This document shows positions 14,671 to 25,890 of a stretch of DNA of 50,771 nucleotides, piece after piece. Made by a program: the position numbers and the translations under genes. Within the stretch, counting starts at the first letter, position 1. Every line of letters begins with the position of its first letter. The stretch covers positions 1 through 50,771 of the forward strand of contig JADGDQ010000012.1 in assembly GCA_016744805.1 (NCBI GenBank), read 5' to 3'. The DNA is from Sulfurovaceae bacterium (GTDB taxonomy: Bacteria > Campylobacterota > Campylobacteria > Campylobacterales > Sulfurovaceae). The notes under the pieces are model-generated. The model was given only the letters and a program-made list of their open reading frames with translations, did not search any database and was not told the origin of the DNA.

Positions 14671-16438
14671 CTTCTCCCTTTGTATTAGAAAATTTTTTAT
14701 ATATTGTTTGTTCTAGCATACCAAGATTTTCTATAGATAGAGGTTTTGGATTTTTGGGTATAGCATAGAGTTCTTTGTATCCATCTACCTTGCTAAGTGC
14801 TTGAAAAAAACTTCTATCAAAGTGAAGAGAAAAATGTTTGTAGATATTTTGGTGTGGAAAGTTATCAAGTAATATCTTATAAGTATTATCTTTAAACCAT
14901 ACAAACTCCAAAGGGATAAACCTATTATTTCTAAGTATCCATGCAATAAAATCACTATCTCTACTCTGTTGCAAAAGGGTCAAAAACTCTAATCTTTTGG
15001 AGAGTTGCGAAGCAGGATGTGTATAGCAAGAACTCCATGTAGTAAAATAGTAGATAGGTCTATTAGGGCTTAGTACCATGCGTGACCTATCTGCAAGTAT
15101 AGTTTTATCTGCAAAGAGGTTTATACTTTTTTGGTCAAGATAGTGTGATGGTGGGCTAAACTCTTTGGCTTTTTTGAGTTCATCTGATTGGTAAGTGTGT
15201 GCTATTTGAGTAAAGAGAGGATTTATCATCAATACCAAAAGTGCAAAACTAAGGATAGGTATGGAGTTTTTGATTTTTTGTGCTAGAGCATAAAGAGCTA
15301 ATACAAATCCTAATGCTAAAAGAAGATTAATAAAAACTACTATTTTTACCGTCAAGAGAGGCGTATGATTGATAATGCCAATATGTCCCAAAAAAACCCA
15401 TACATAGCCACTTGTTAGCAAAATAAGTAGATGTTTTTCTATAGCATTTTTTTGTGCATAGAGTAGATAAACAAGCCCTCCTAGATAGAAAAATTCTTTG
15501 AGAGAGTTAATGTTTTCGAGTGGAAAGTGCAGATGTGAAGCCAGAAAGTATCTATTTTGAAAAGGTTCAGAACCAAACTGCATAAGGTCTATAATATAAG
15601 GAAAAAGATAAAAAGAGGCAGAGAGTAAAAATGAGCCTAAAAAAAGAAGATAATAGCGAATATTTTTTCTGAAATTACTAAAGTTATTGATAATAATCCA
15701 AAGAGTAGCCAAGACAAGAGGAAAAAACCAATAATAAAAAAATCCAAATAAGACCCCACCAATCAGACCTCCTATAAAGGCATTTGTACGAACTTTAGAG
15801 GCTATACTAAAATAATAAATCCACCAAGGGATAATAATAACCAAAGAGATTAACTCATAAGATTTTCTAAAATACATAGCAAAAGGAAGCAAAGAGAGAG
15901 TAGCTAAAGTCATCAAAAATGCTCTCTCTTTTTGATAGAGTTTAGTCCAAAAGAGATATATTATAATAGGCATAGTATAGATGGTCAAAAATGCTCCATA
16001 CTTCAGAGCTTTGTAGTAACTAATATCTAGTAAAATAGCTAATTTTGCAACTAAATAGTAGAAATAAAAGGGGTAAAAATTGCTAAGATTTTGATAAGTA
16101 ATATCTTGTGAGTTATTTGTATGCATAAACTTAGCAACCATAGCCATAGCAAAACCATTATCTCCTCCTATACCTCCTAATATAGTTTGTGTTCCAAACA
16201 TCGCCCATACAGAAGCCCCAAGAAATGAAGCAGAGAACAAAGAGATAACAAGAGTATAGTTTTGTTTTTTGATAAGTAGATATGCAGATACAATCAAAAA
16301 TAGAAGAAGAATACTTTTGGGTATCATAAGATTATAAGGATAGCTATTACCTATAGAGTGTTTGAGTATGAGTACAGCTCCTAGAGTTAGCAAAAGAGGC
16401 ATAAGGTATATACTAAAAGATTTAAAAAGTTGTATCAT
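14660..16438 (-). CDS. Polytopic membrane protein, GT-C-like glycosyltransferase candidate
   Basis: 592 residues with about a dozen hydrophobic helices and a soluble C-terminal domain (about 410-592). The first large loop has GGIGGDNGFAMAMVAKFM and NFYPFYFYYLVAK, recalling the acidic first loop and Tyr-Pro motif of GT-C enzymes including arabinofuranosyltransferases. It overlaps the next GT-C gene by 4 bases (ATGA) and the HAD gene by 11. It probably transfers a sugar from a polyprenyl phosphate on the periplasmic face. Sugar and acceptor unknown. Confidence 0.6.
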   Translation of the reverse strand: MIQLFKSFSIYLMPLLLTLGAVLILKHSIGNSYPYNLMIPKSILLLFLIVSAYLLIKKQNYTLVISLFSASFLGASVWAMFGTQTILGGIGGDNGFAMAMVAKFMHTNNSQDITYQNLSNFYPFYFYYLVAKLAILLDISYYKALKYGAFLTIYTMPIIIYLFWTKLYQKERAFLMTLATLSLLPFAMYFRKSYELISLVIIIPWWIYYFSIASKVRTNAFIGGLIGGVLFGFFYYWFFPLVLATLWIIINNFSNFRKNIRYYLLFLGSFLLSASFYLFPYIIDLMQFGSEPFQNRYFLASHLHFPLENINSLKEFFYLGGLVYLLYAQKNAIEKHLLILLTSGYVWVFLGHIGIINHTPLLTVKIVVFINLLLALGFVLALYALAQKIKNSIPILSFALLVLMINPLFTQIAHTYQSDELKKAKEFSPPSHYLDQKSINLFADKTILADRSRMVLSPNRPIYYFTTWSSCYTHPASQLSKRLEFLTLLQQSRDSDFIAWILRNNRFIPLEFVWFKDNTYKILLDNFPHQNIYKHFSLHFDRSFFQALSKVDGYKELYAIPKNPKPLSIENLGMLEQTIYKKFSNTKGEDEK

Positions 16439-18105
16439 CTATTTTTGTCTTGTGTTAAATTTTTGGCAAATAAGATAGTAGGTGTTACAGAAAAGTAGTG
16501 AAGTCTTGTTACACCAACATACGCTCTTGTATCTCCTGTATCATTTTTTTGAATGGTTTGCAAAATGGATGCTTTATCAAGAGAAGCAATAAATTTACGC
16601 ATAGCATAAATTTTATTTTTGTCTTTTTCCCATTGAGAGGAGCTTATAAGTGCTGGAAGAATATAGAGCGTTTTCTCTTGAGACTTTTGGGTACTAATTG
16701 TAAGAAGTGGTTCTATCGTATAGGGAAGCTTAAGAAGCTTTAACTCTTGTGGATGGATGCGTAACTCTTTTGCTATAACAATATTGCTAAAGCCTTGTAT
16801 ACTATTTATAGCATACACAGCATGTGTACGAGAGTCTCTAGCCTCTTTTTGAACTATTGCTTGATTCAAAGAGGAGTATGCTTGAGGAGCAATAAAAAAA
16901 AGGCTAACTATAGCTACAATCCCTGCACTATTATATTTACGAAGAAGAGCTAACTGCTCTTTTAGTCTATTTAGAATTTTATAAAGTGTATAAAATCCAG
17001 AAGCAAATAAAAGAGCAATAAATGGATATACCTGAATAAAATTTCTATGGTAACTTACTTTTGTTCCCATCATATAAGAGATATACAAAAGAGGCATTAT
17101 AAGAGTAAAGATAAAAAGAGGACGAAAAAATACTCCAACTATACCAAGTAGTACCATTATACTATTTACAAAACCAAGATGATGATAGAAGTTAATAAGT
17201 TGGATTTTAAGATGTGGCAATCCTGCTTTGGCACTATCATCAACTCCTTGCCCTAATACTTTGTAGTGACGAATCTCTCCACCTACATGGTCTAAGAATC
17301 TAGGGAGTTCAATAATAGAATAGGGCATAATAATCAAAAATATAATAATAGGAATAGTTGGTATAAGAAACCACATATAAGTTTTGATAGACTCTTTGGA
17401 AGTTATAAAAACCCATACTAGAGATAGGAGAGGAATAAATATAGAGAGAGCTGTATTATATTTGCTTGTTATAGCAATACCAGCAAAAACTAAAGAGAGT
17501 ATTAAATATGACTCTTTTTTGGTCTCTATAAATAAAAGAGAAAATAGCACTACTAATAAAACAAAAAAAGCTGAAGGGGAATCGGCACTTATCCATACAG
17601 ACCGCATAATATGAAAAGGTAAAAGAGCCAAAAATATTGCTCCAACAAGCCCAATATAACGATTAAAGAGTATTGTACCAATAAGATAAGTAACAAAAAC
17701 TGTTCCTGTAGCCAAAAGCACAGAAAAAACCCGATTAGCATGATAAAAACTAGGATGAGAGATAGACCACTTCCATCCAGTATCTATATTAATCTTAATA
17801 TCATTTAGACTCCCAAGATAATTAATATCTTCTGGTGTTGTTGCCATCAAAGAAAAATAGTGCAAAATATCAACAACTACATTAGCATAAATCATAAAAG
17901 TACCATAAGCAAAAAACTGTGGATTTAAATCACCTGTTTTTATCATATTTAGAGCAGTACTAGCAATTTGTGGTTCATCCCAATAGTAGAGATAGGGTAG
18001 TCCTATGTTTGTATAGTAGTATCTAAGAATAAAAGCAAAAAGAATGACTATACTAACAAGAAGAACAAAATAGTATTGAGATATGACTTTTTTTATCTTT
18101 TCCAC
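16435..18105 (-). CDS. GT-C glycosyltransferase (PMT/ArnT-like)
   Basis: A 556-residue integral membrane enzyme. The first loop has YYWDEPQIASTALNMIKTG with the Asp-Glu pair characteristic of family GT39/GT83, and HANRVFSVLLATGTVFVTYL and LPFHIMRSVWISADSP match the PMT_2 (PF13231-like) core. About ten helices precede a periplasmic C-terminal part. It uses a polyprenyl-phosphate sugar to modify a protein, lipid or glycan. First gene of the three-gene run GT-C, GT-C-like, HAD. Confidence 0.85.
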   Translation of the reverse strand: MEKIKKVISQYYFVLLVSIVILFAFILRYYYTNIGLPYLYYWDEPQIASTALNMIKTGDLNPQFFAYGTFMIYANVVVDILHYFSLMATTPEDINYLGSLNDIKINIDTGWKWSISHPSFYHANRVFSVLLATGTVFVTYLIGTILFNRYIGLVGAIFLALLPFHIMRSVWISADSPSAFFVLLVVLFSLLFIETKKESYLILSLVFAGIAITSKYNTALSIFIPLLSLVWVFITSKESIKTYMWFLIPTIPIIIFLIIMPYSIIELPRFLDHVGGEIRHYKVLGQGVDDSAKAGLPHLKIQLINFYHHLGFVNSIMVLLGIVGVFFRPLFIFTLIMPLLYISYMMGTKVSYHRNFIQVYPFIALLFASGFYTLYKILNRLKEQLALLRKYNSAGIVAIVSLFFIAPQAYSSLNQAIVQKEARDSRTHAVYAINSIQGFSNIVIAKELRIHPQELKLLKLPYTIEPLLTISTQKSQEKTLYILPALISSSQWEKDKNKIYAMRKFIASLDKASILQTIQKNDTGDTRAYVGVTRLHYFSVTPTILFAKNLTQDKNR

Positions 18106-18117
18106 ATAAGTTCCTAT

Positions 18118-19680
18118 CTATTTTCTACGCCTATAACTTAAAGCTTCTAAAATATCTTTTTTCATAATATCTTTATGAGCATTCAAATCAGCTATAGTTC
18201 GAGCAATTTTTTTGATACTTGCAATACCTCTATGAGAGAGTCCAAAACGCTCTATGGCATTTTGCAGTATCTTATTTGCCTCACTATCTAAAAGACAATA
18301 CTTCTCTATCTCATTCTCTGTCAATTTGCCATTGAGTTGTTTTTGTTTGCGTTGTTTTTGTTGTTTAAAGGCTTGGATAACTTGATTATGCATCTCCTTA
18401 GAACTAATATCTCCTCTATCTTCATAGCTAACCTCTTGCATAACTACAAAAATATCTATTCTATCTAAAAATGGATCAGAGAGACGATTTTGGTATCTTT
18501 TGACTTCCATTTCACTACAACGACATGCTTTGGTTTTAGAGAGTAGATTCCCACAAGGACAAGGATTCATAGCAGTAACAAACATAATATCTGCATCATA
18601 AGATATTTTGGCATTTACCCTAGCTATATTAACCTTTTTATCTTGCAAGGGTTCTCTAAGTGCTTCAAGGATATTTTTGGGAAAGTGTGGAAGTTCATCA
18701 AAAAATAAAATACCCTTATGAGCTAGGGCTACCTCTCCTATTTTGGCTTGGCGTGAACCACCACCAAAAATAGATGCTGTTGTAGCAGTATGATGGGGAG
18801 AGCGGATAGGTCTATAGGCTTGAAAGTTGGGTGTTGTACCAGCAAGAAATTGGTGTTTGGCAATGCTTAGCATCTCCTCTTCATAGAGTGGTGGCAAAAT
18901 ATCTCGAAGCCGTTTAGCTATCATACTTTTACCACAGCCAGGGTTTCCCTCCATCATAAAGTTATGCATTCCCGAAGCAGAAATAAGAGCTGCCCGTTTT
19001 GCAACTTTTTGTCCTTTAACATCTTTGAAATCATTTTGATAAGATTGTTCATAAAAATAATTTGTATTATTGAGAATAAATGAGTGCGCATGATAGTTAA
19101 AAAATTCACTATTACTTGTAAAATTTCCACTTTTTATTAGTGTAATCACTTCATTGATATTATCTACAGCAATAAAGTCTACACCTGAAATATGACTAAG
19201 GTAGCTAATAGCTTCTTTAGGCACAATGGCTCTTTTGATAATTTGTTGCTCTTTGAGTGAAAGAATTAGAGGAAAAAGCATAGAGCTACTTTTGACTTTT
19301 CCATCAAGTCCTAACTCTCCAAATACAAAAAGTCCCTCTTTTTGTATTACCTCTTTATTAAGAGCAATCAGTATAGCAATAGGTAGGTCAAAATGTGTAC
19401 CACTTTTGTGAGGTATATCGCTAGGAGAGAGATTAATAGTTATTTTAAGGGGAGGAAAGATAAAATTATTTGTTAAAAGTGCTGATTTAACTCGCTCTTT
19501 GGCTTCTTGTATATCATTTCCTGCCAAACCAACCACAGTAAATCCAGGAAGTCCTTTGGTAAAGGTAGCTTCTACTTCAATAACTTTAGCATTAAGACCA
19601 TCAAGAGTAGCACAGAGTACTCTATTTACAATACTCTTTTGCTTATTTAGTGGAGTACCACTATTGTCTGTTTCATTCAT
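18118..19680 (-). CDS. comM: ComM/YifB-type AAA+ ATPase (Mg-chelatase-like)
   Basis: 520 residues: an N-terminal Lon-S5-like fold (GLPGFTVVGLAGNDIQEAKERV, INLSPSDIPHKSG), then an AAA+ core with Walker A EGNPGCGKS (about 245-252), RSPHHTATTASIFGGG, Walker B ILFFDELPHF and a four-Cys insert (NPCPCGN and CRC), and a C-terminal helical lid. ComM helicases drive branch migration during integration of transforming DNA, so natural competence is likely. Confidence 0.95.
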   Translation of the reverse strand: MNETDNSGTPLNKQKSIVNRVLCATLDGLNAKVIEVEATFTKGLPGFTVVGLAGNDIQEAKERVKSALLTNNFIFPPLKITINLSPSDIPHKSGTHFDLPIAILIALNKEVIQKEGLFVFGELGLDGKVKSSSMLFPLILSLKEQQIIKRAIVPKEAISYLSHISGVDFIAVDNINEVITLIKSGNFTSNSEFFNYHAHSFILNNTNYFYEQSYQNDFKDVKGQKVAKRAALISASGMHNFMMEGNPGCGKSMIAKRLRDILPPLYEEEMLSIAKHQFLAGTTPNFQAYRPIRSPHHTATTASIFGGGSRQAKIGEVALAHKGILFFDELPHFPKNILEALREPLQDKKVNIARVNAKISYDADIMFVTAMNPCPCGNLLSKTKACRCSEMEVKRYQNRLSDPFLDRIDIFVVMQEVSYEDRGDISSKEMHNQVIQAFKQQKQRKQKQLNGKLTENEIEKYCLLDSEANKILQNAIERFGLSHRGIASIKKIARTIADLNAHKDIMKKDILEALSYRRRK

Positions 19681-19698
19681 ACTCTTATCATAGCATAT

Positions 19699-20223
19699 CT
19701 ATTTCTCTTTTTGTCTCTTTTTCCACTCTTTTTCAAATTTTTTTCGCTTGATATAAGAGAGTTTTTCTATAAATAGCTTTCCATCTAAATGATCCATTTC
19801 ATGCTGTATTGCTACAGCTAAAAATTCACTATTTTTAATATTTTTTTTCTTACCATGGCGATCAAAAAATTCTACTTCTACCTCTTCATATCTTTCAATA
19901 TCTTCAAAAAATTCAGGCACACTCAAACAGCCCTCTTGATGTAAAGAGAGACCATCTTTTGAAACTATTACAGGATTTATCATCTCAATAGTATTCTCTG
20001 TTGGTTGGTCTGTTTGTTCTTCTGTGGTTTCTATTGGAAGATTAATTATAAGAACCCTTTGATGTACTCCTATCTGCACAGCAGCTAAACCTACACCATT
20101 TTTTGCAACCATAGTCTCATACATATCATCTAATAGTATATGAAGTTCCGTATCAAACTTCTCTACATCTACAGAGATTTTTTTAAGTCTTCTGTCTGGA
20201 TAAACGACAATATCTCTAATCAT
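19699..20223 (-). CDS. def: Peptide deformylase
   Basis: 174 residues with the three metal-site motifs: GVGLAAVQIG, EGCLSVP and QHEMDHLDG. It removes the formyl group from new polypeptides. It lies 12 bases downstream of clpP on the same strand, the arrangement found in Campylobacter and Helicobacter. A Glu/Thr-rich insert (about 60-75) is longer than usual. Confidence 0.98.
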   Translation of the reverse strand: MIRDIVVYPDRRLKKISVDVEKFDTELHILLDDMYETMVAKNGVGLAAVQIGVHQRVLIINLPIETTEEQTDQPTENTIEMINPVIVSKDGLSLHQEGCLSVPEFFEDIERYEEVEVEFFDRHGKKKNIKNSEFLAVAIQHEMDHLDGKLFIEKLSYIKRKKFEKEWKKRQKEK

Positions 20224-20235
20224 CTTTTGTATCCT

Positions 20236-20823
20236 TTATGCAAAGCTCTTGGTAAGAACTTTATCTATAAGACCATACTCTACGGCTTCACTTGCAGACA
20301 TAAAGTTATCTCTTTCTGTATCTTTTTCTATTCGTTTTGCAGTTTTACCAGTCTGAGTAGCCAAGATTTCATTAAGTGTATCTTTGAGGCGTTGAATCTC
20401 TTGGGCTTGAATTTGTATATCTGTTGATTGTCCTTGCGCTCCACCTGATGGTTGGTGTATCATAATACGAGCATTTGGGAGGGCATATCTTTTGCCAATA
20501 GTTCCTGATGCAAGTAAAAATGCACCCATAGAGGCAGCTTGACCTATACAGATAGTAACAATATCTGGTTTGATATAGTTCATAGTATCAAACATAGATA
20601 ATCCACTTGTAATAACACCACCAGGAGAGTTGATATAAAAATATATATCTTTATCAGGGTCTTGTGCTTCCAAAAATAGTAGCTGTGCTACCACTGTAGA
20701 TGCTACTTGGTCATTAACTTCACCACTAAGCATAATAATTCTATCTTTAAGAAGTCTAGAGTAGATATCATAGCTTCTCTCACCTCTACCTGTTTGTTCT
20801 ACGACATAAGGAATATAACTCAT
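20236..20823 (-). CDS. clpP: ATP-dependent Clp protease proteolytic subunit
   Basis: 195 residues with the complete serine-protease triad: S98 in [10 protein letters not shown]123 in [11 protein letters not shown] and D172 in [10 protein letters not shown]. The N-terminal [21 protein letters not shown] is the standard ClpP start, with the processed propeptide nearly absent. Forms a tetradecamer with Clp ATPases. Downstream of tig and followed by def. Confidence 0.98.
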   Translation of the reverse strand: MSYIPYVVEQTGRGERSYDIYSRLLKDRIIMLSGEVNDQVASTVVAQLLFLEAQDPDKDIYFYINSPGGVITSGLSMFDTMNYIKPDIVTICIGQAASMGAFLLASGTIGKRYALPNARIMIHQPSGGAQGQSTDIQIQAQEIQRLKDTLNEILATQTGKTAKRIEKDTERDNFMSASEAVEYGLIDKVLTKSFA

Positions 20824-20862
20824 ATTTTGACCTTTTCTATTTTAAATAATATATTGTAATTT

Positions 20863-20941
20863 TGTAGGCTTAGTATTATCAAAAATTATAATTACTAATA
20901 CTAAGCCTACATTAGCTATCTTCATAGAGATAGGCTAATGT
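20863..20941. repeat. Two adjoining hairpins between tig and clpP
   Basis: A perfect 16-bp inverted repeat pairs 20863-20878 (TGTAGGCTTAGTATTA) with 20896-20911, loop of 17. Directly next to it, ACATTAGC (20909-20916) pairs with GCTAATGT (20934-20941), extended by TATC/GATA with one bulge. The arms share three bases (20909-20911). On the minus strand neither is followed by a T-run, so this is not an ordinary tig terminator. Confidence 0.75.
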
Positions 20942-20957
20942 ATTGTTTTTGGTATGT

Positions 20958-22244
20958 TTATAGACCCAAAATTTTAGAGAAAAGTTTATCTTCAATCATA
21001 CCCATTTTTACAGCTGGGAGAAGATTGTTATCTTGATAATGCTTCATAACTTCTTGTGGATTTTGACCACCCATCATAGCTTCATAGTAGAGTGCTTGAG
21101 ATACTTCATCATCACTTACTACAATGCCCTCTTTTCTTGCTACAGCGTCTACAATAAATGTTGCTTTTACGCTATCTTCTGCATCACCTCGTAACTCTTC
21201 ACGAAGTGTTTCTACTGTTTCTGGATTTTCTCTATATCCATCAAGCTCTTCTTGAGACATAGTTTGTGCTTTTGCATTTACTTTTGCTTCTATCTCTTGT
21301 TCTACAATATTATTTGGTAGAGAGAACGAGAAGTGATTTACAAGTGCTTCTACCATTTTTGGTTTCAAGTCATCATTATAAATTTTAGAAACTTTTTCAC
21401 TTTTGATCTGCTCTGCTACTTTTTCTTTGAGAAGTGCAACCGTTGGATTCTCTTCACCTTGTAACATTTTTTCTGCAAGTTCATCATTAAGTTCAGGAAT
21501 GATTTTTTCTTGAATCTCTTTGACTGTTACTTTAAATTGTGACTCTTTTCCTGCAAGATCTTTTGAGTGATACTCTGCTGGAAAAGTTACAGTAATTGTA
21601 GTCTCTTCATTAGGGTTCACACCAATAAGTTGCTCTTCAAATCCTGGGATAAATTGACCCGAACCAATAGCAAGGCTAAAGTCTTGTGCTGTTCCACCCT
21701 CAAAGACAACACCATCAATGCTTCCTTCAAAATCCATTACAATTGTATCACCATCTGCAATAGCTCTCTCTTCAGCAATTTTTTCTAGTGGAGCTTGTGA
21801 TTTGATAAGAGATTCTAATCTTTCTGTTGTCTCTTCTTCTTCTACAACTGGCATCTCAAATGATGGAGCAAGCTCATTATAGCCCTCTACTTCAAATTCT
21901 GGTCTTGTAGAAAGCTCGATTTCTACATCAATACCAGCATCTGTTTTATCAAATTTTTTAAATGTAGGTTGACCAAGAATTGCATTAGCATCTAGTTCAA
22001 ACTCTTTTGTTCCTGCATCAAGAACTTCTTTTAAAACATCACCTTCAGCATCTTGTTCTAGCTTTTCTCCATGAAGTTTTTTAACTATATGTGCTGGAAC
22101 TTTGCCTTTTCTAAAGCCATCAACTTTAATCTGCGTACCAGCCTCTTTTGCCAATTTATCAATGCGTGAGTCAATCTCACTTTTTTGGATTGTTGCCACG
22201 ATTAGTACATTAGCATCGTCTAATCTTTTCGTTGTAATTTCCAC
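20958..22244 (-). CDS. tig: Trigger factor
   Basis: 428 residues: ribosome-binding domain with the signature GFRKGKVPAHIV, FKBP-type peptidyl-prolyl isomerase domain (DGDTIVMDFEGSIDG through FPAEYHSKDLAGK) and the helical chaperone C-domain. I place the start at GTG 22244, giving (M)EITTKRLDDANV as in the family and AAAAGGA as ribosome binding site; an upstream start at 22292 would add 16 residues not found in trigger factors. Followed by clpP and def, with folE divergent, as in Campylobacter. Confidence 0.96.
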   Translation of the reverse strand: MEITTKRLDDANVLIVATIQKSEIDSRIDKLAKEAGTQIKVDGFRKGKVPAHIVKKLHGEKLEQDAEGDVLKEVLDAGTKEFELDANAILGQPTFKKFDKTDAGIDVEIELSTRPEFEVEGYNELAPSFEMPVVEEEETTERLESLIKSQAPLEKIAEERAIADGDTIVMDFEGSIDGVVFEGGTAQDFSLAIGSGQFIPGFEEQLIGVNPNEETTITVTFPAEYHSKDLAGKESQFKVTVKEIQEKIIPELNDELAEKMLQGEENPTVALLKEKVAEQIKSEKVSKIYNDDLKPKMVEALVNHFSFSLPNNIVEQEIEAKVNAKAQTMSQEELDGYRENPETVETLREELRGDAEDSVKATFIVDAVARKEGIVVSDDEVSQALYYEAMMGGQNPQEVMKHYQDNNLLPAVKMGMIEDKLFSKILGL

Positions 22245-22362
22245 ACTATTCCTTTTATTATCTAATTGTAATATTCTTGTGATTTTATCCAAAAAAGATT
22301 AATAAAGGTAATATAGATGAGAAAGTTATTAAATTTCTGCTACAATTTACTTATTAAAACTT

Positions 22363-22953
22363 ATGGATATTATAATGAATAAAGAAGAAGAATTTGAATT
22401 AGCTGTTGAGAAAGTATTAGAGCTTTTAGGGGAAGATCCCAAAAGAGAAGGGCTTTTAAAAACACCTAGTCGTGTGGCTAAATCACTAAAGTTTCTTACC
22501 GAAGGGTATCAGCAAAACCCAACAGAAATACTCAATAGTGCACTTTTTACTAGTAGTAATGATGAGATGGTTGTTGTGCGAGACATAGAGTTTTATTCTA
22601 TGTGTGAACATCATATGTTACCAATTATAGGACGAGCACATGTTGCATATATACCAGATGGTAAGGTTGTGGGACTCTCTAAAATACCTAGGGTAGTTAA
22701 TGTGTTTGCACGACGATTACAGATTCAAGAGCAGATGACAGAACAGATAGCAGATGCTTTTATAGATACAATTAATCCAAAGGGTGTAGCAGTAGTAGTG
22801 CATGCTAGACATATGTGTATGGAGATGAGAGGTGTACAAAAAATTAATTCTACTACAGTAAGCTCTGCGTTAAGGGGATTATTCAAAAGCGACCAACGAA
22901 CAAGAAATGAATTTTATAATATAATTAATACACCTGCAACATCTAACTTTTAG
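22363..22953 (+). CDS. folE: GTP cyclohydrolase I
   Basis: 196 residues with zinc ligands C81 and H84 in [11 protein letters not shown]152 in RHMCMEMRG, and the substrate motif GLSKIPRVV. It makes dihydroneopterin triphosphate, first step of folate and of queuosine-type pathways. The start may be 22363 or the ATG at 22375 (MNKEE); neither has a strong ribosome binding site. A TGCTACAAT-type -10 lies about 25 bases upstream. Confidence 0.97.
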   Translation: MDIIMNKEEEFELAVEKVLELLGEDPKREGLLKTPSRVAKSLKFLTEGYQQNPTEILNSALFTSSNDEMVVVRDIEFYSMCEHHMLPIIGRAHVAYIPDGKVVGLSKIPRVVNVFARRLQIQEQMTEQIADAFIDTINPKGVAVVVHARHMCMEMRGVQKINSTTVSSALRGLFKSDQRTRNEFYNIINTPATSNF

Positions 22954-22955
22954 TA

Positions 22956-22991
22956 ACTCTCTATCTCTTGAATTAACAAGAGATAGGAGTA
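22956..22991. terminator. Bidirectional terminator between folE and a convergent lipoprotein gene
   Basis: CTATCTCTTG (22961-22970) and CAAGAGATAG (22977-22986) form a perfect 10-bp stem with a 6-base loop, extended by further partial pairing. It spans the stop codon of the minus-strand lipoprotein gene. Confidence 0.75.
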
Positions 22992-23419
22992 ATAGTTTCT
23001 ACGGTAATATCTGTACTTATATCATAGATATAATAGTTTTCACCTACATCTAAATAACCATCATCTGTATCAATAACATAGCTTCCACCATCACTGTCAT
23101 ACATATTTATGGTATATCCATCAGTATTAAAATCACCATAAAAATGTTCACTATCACGATAAAGGTCATACCCATTTCCACAATAGTCTAATATAACATA
23201 CTCACCATACGAGCTATACCCCTCTATAGCATATCCATAACCCAAATCCAAAAGATCAACTGATTGATCAGAGAGTGGAGGATCAATAGGTTCTACAGGT
23301 ATTGGATCTACTGGCTCTACAGGTGCTGGAGTATATCCACTATCACTAGAGCTACTACCACAACCACTTACTACAAAAAGTGCAATAACCAAGATAAATA
23401 AACTTATAAACTTTTTCAT
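22973..23419 (-). CDS. Small acidic lipoprotein of unknown function
   Basis: 148 residues. The signal ends in the lipobox VSGCGSSSS, followed by a Pro-rich spacer built from PVEPVDPIP-like repeats and a domain rich in Tyr, Gly and Asp (YGYAIEGYSSYGEYV, DSDGGSYVIDTDDGYLDVG). The C-terminal Cys residues may form a disulphide. No family recognised; a cell-surface or periplasmic lipoprotein. AGGAGA ribosome binding site. Confidence 0.7.
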   Translation of the reverse strand: MKKFISLFILVIALFVVSGCGSSSSDSGYTPAPVEPVDPIPVEPIDPPLSDQSVDLLDLGYGYAIEGYSSYGEYVILDYCGNGYDLYRDSEHFYGDFNTDGYTINMYDSDGGSYVIDTDDGYLDVGENYYIYDISTDITVETITPISC

Positions 23420-24865
<1,446 letters not shown>

Positions 24866-24911
24866 ATAGACGCAGATAATTTATAAAAAACTGAAAAAAA
24901 AAGGAAAAATT

Positions 24912-25883
24912 ATGGGAATGGATAGTTTAATAGGTGGTACCATCTGGGATGAGTATAGCCAAAAAGTAACAGACTTGATGAATAATCCACAAAATATGGG
25001 TGAGATTACACAAGAACAAGCTGATGAAATGGGTGCAAAACTGATTGTTGCTGATTTTGGTGCAGAGAGTTGTGGGGATGCTGTGCGTTTATACTGGGCA
25101 GTTCATCCAAAAAGCGATGTTATTATGCTCTCAAAATTTAAAAGTTTTGGCTGTGGTACTGCTATTGCAAGTAGTGATACAATGGCAGAACTTTGTAAAG
25201 GTAAAACTGTTGATGAGGCAGTAAAGATTACAAATATAGATGTAGAGATGGCAATGAGAGATAACCCTGAAACTCCTGCTGTACCACCACAAAAAATGCA
25301 CTGTAGCGTTATGGCGTATGATGTTATCAAAAAAGCAGCTGCACAGTATAAGGGTGTAGATATGGAGAGTTTTGAAAAAGAGATAATAGTATGTGAATGT
25401 GCTAGAGTTACTCTTTCTACTCTCAAAGAAGTAATCCGTCTTAATGACCTTACTTCTATCGAACAGATTACAGACTACACCAAAGCAGGAGCATTTTGTA
25501 AATCGTGTATCAAACCAGGTGGACATGAAGCAAAAGATATTTATTTAGTTGACTTACTAGAAGAGTATGAACAAGAGAAAATGGCAAAAAGTGCAGATGC
25601 TGTAGCTTCTGGAGCAAATTTACCATTTTTAGAGATGACAGTAGTTCAAAAACTTAAAGCCGTAGATAAAGTAATTGATGATAATATCCGCCAAATGCTT
25701 ATTATGGATGGTGGTGATATGGAGATACTTGATATTAAAGAGAATGGTGAAAATATAGATATTTATATTCGATACCTTGGTGCTTGTAATGGGTGTGCTA
25801 GTTCTAGTACAGGAACACTTTTTGCTATTGAGAATATTCTTAGAGAAAAACTCCATCCAGAGATTAGAGTTTTACCTATATAA
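24912..25883 (+). CDS. nifU: NifU Fe-S scaffold, three-domain
   Basis: 323 residues with three parts: an IscU-like scaffold (Cys in ESCGDAV, FGCGTAIASSD and KMHCSVMAYD), a central BFD-type [2Fe-2S] domain (IVCECARVT and AFCKSCI), and a C-terminal NifU domain (MDGGDMEIL and LGACNGCASSS). Accepts sulfur from NifS and passes clusters on. AAAGGAAAAA ribosome binding site. Confidence 0.97.
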   Translation: MGMDSLIGGTIWDEYSQKVTDLMNNPQNMGEITQEQADEMGAKLIVADFGAESCGDAVRLYWAVHPKSDVIMLSKFKSFGCGTAIASSDTMAELCKGKTVDEAVKITNIDVEMAMRDNPETPAVPPQKMHCSVMAYDVIKKAAAQYKGVDMESFEKEIIVCECARVTLSTLKEVIRLNDLTSIEQITDYTKAGAFCKSCIKPGGHEAKDIYLVDLLEEYEQEKMAKSADAVASGANLPFLEMTVVQKLKAVDKVIDDNIRQMLIMDGGDMEILDIKENGENIDIYIRYLGACNGCASSSTGTLFAIENILREKLHPEIRVLPI

Positions 25884-25890
25884 CTCTTGG

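Noticed and set aside
22245-22292. Longer trigger factor starting at 22292.
   Set aside because: The extra 16 residues are not part of the family, while the GTG at 22244 has a good ribosome binding site and gives the standard N-terminus.
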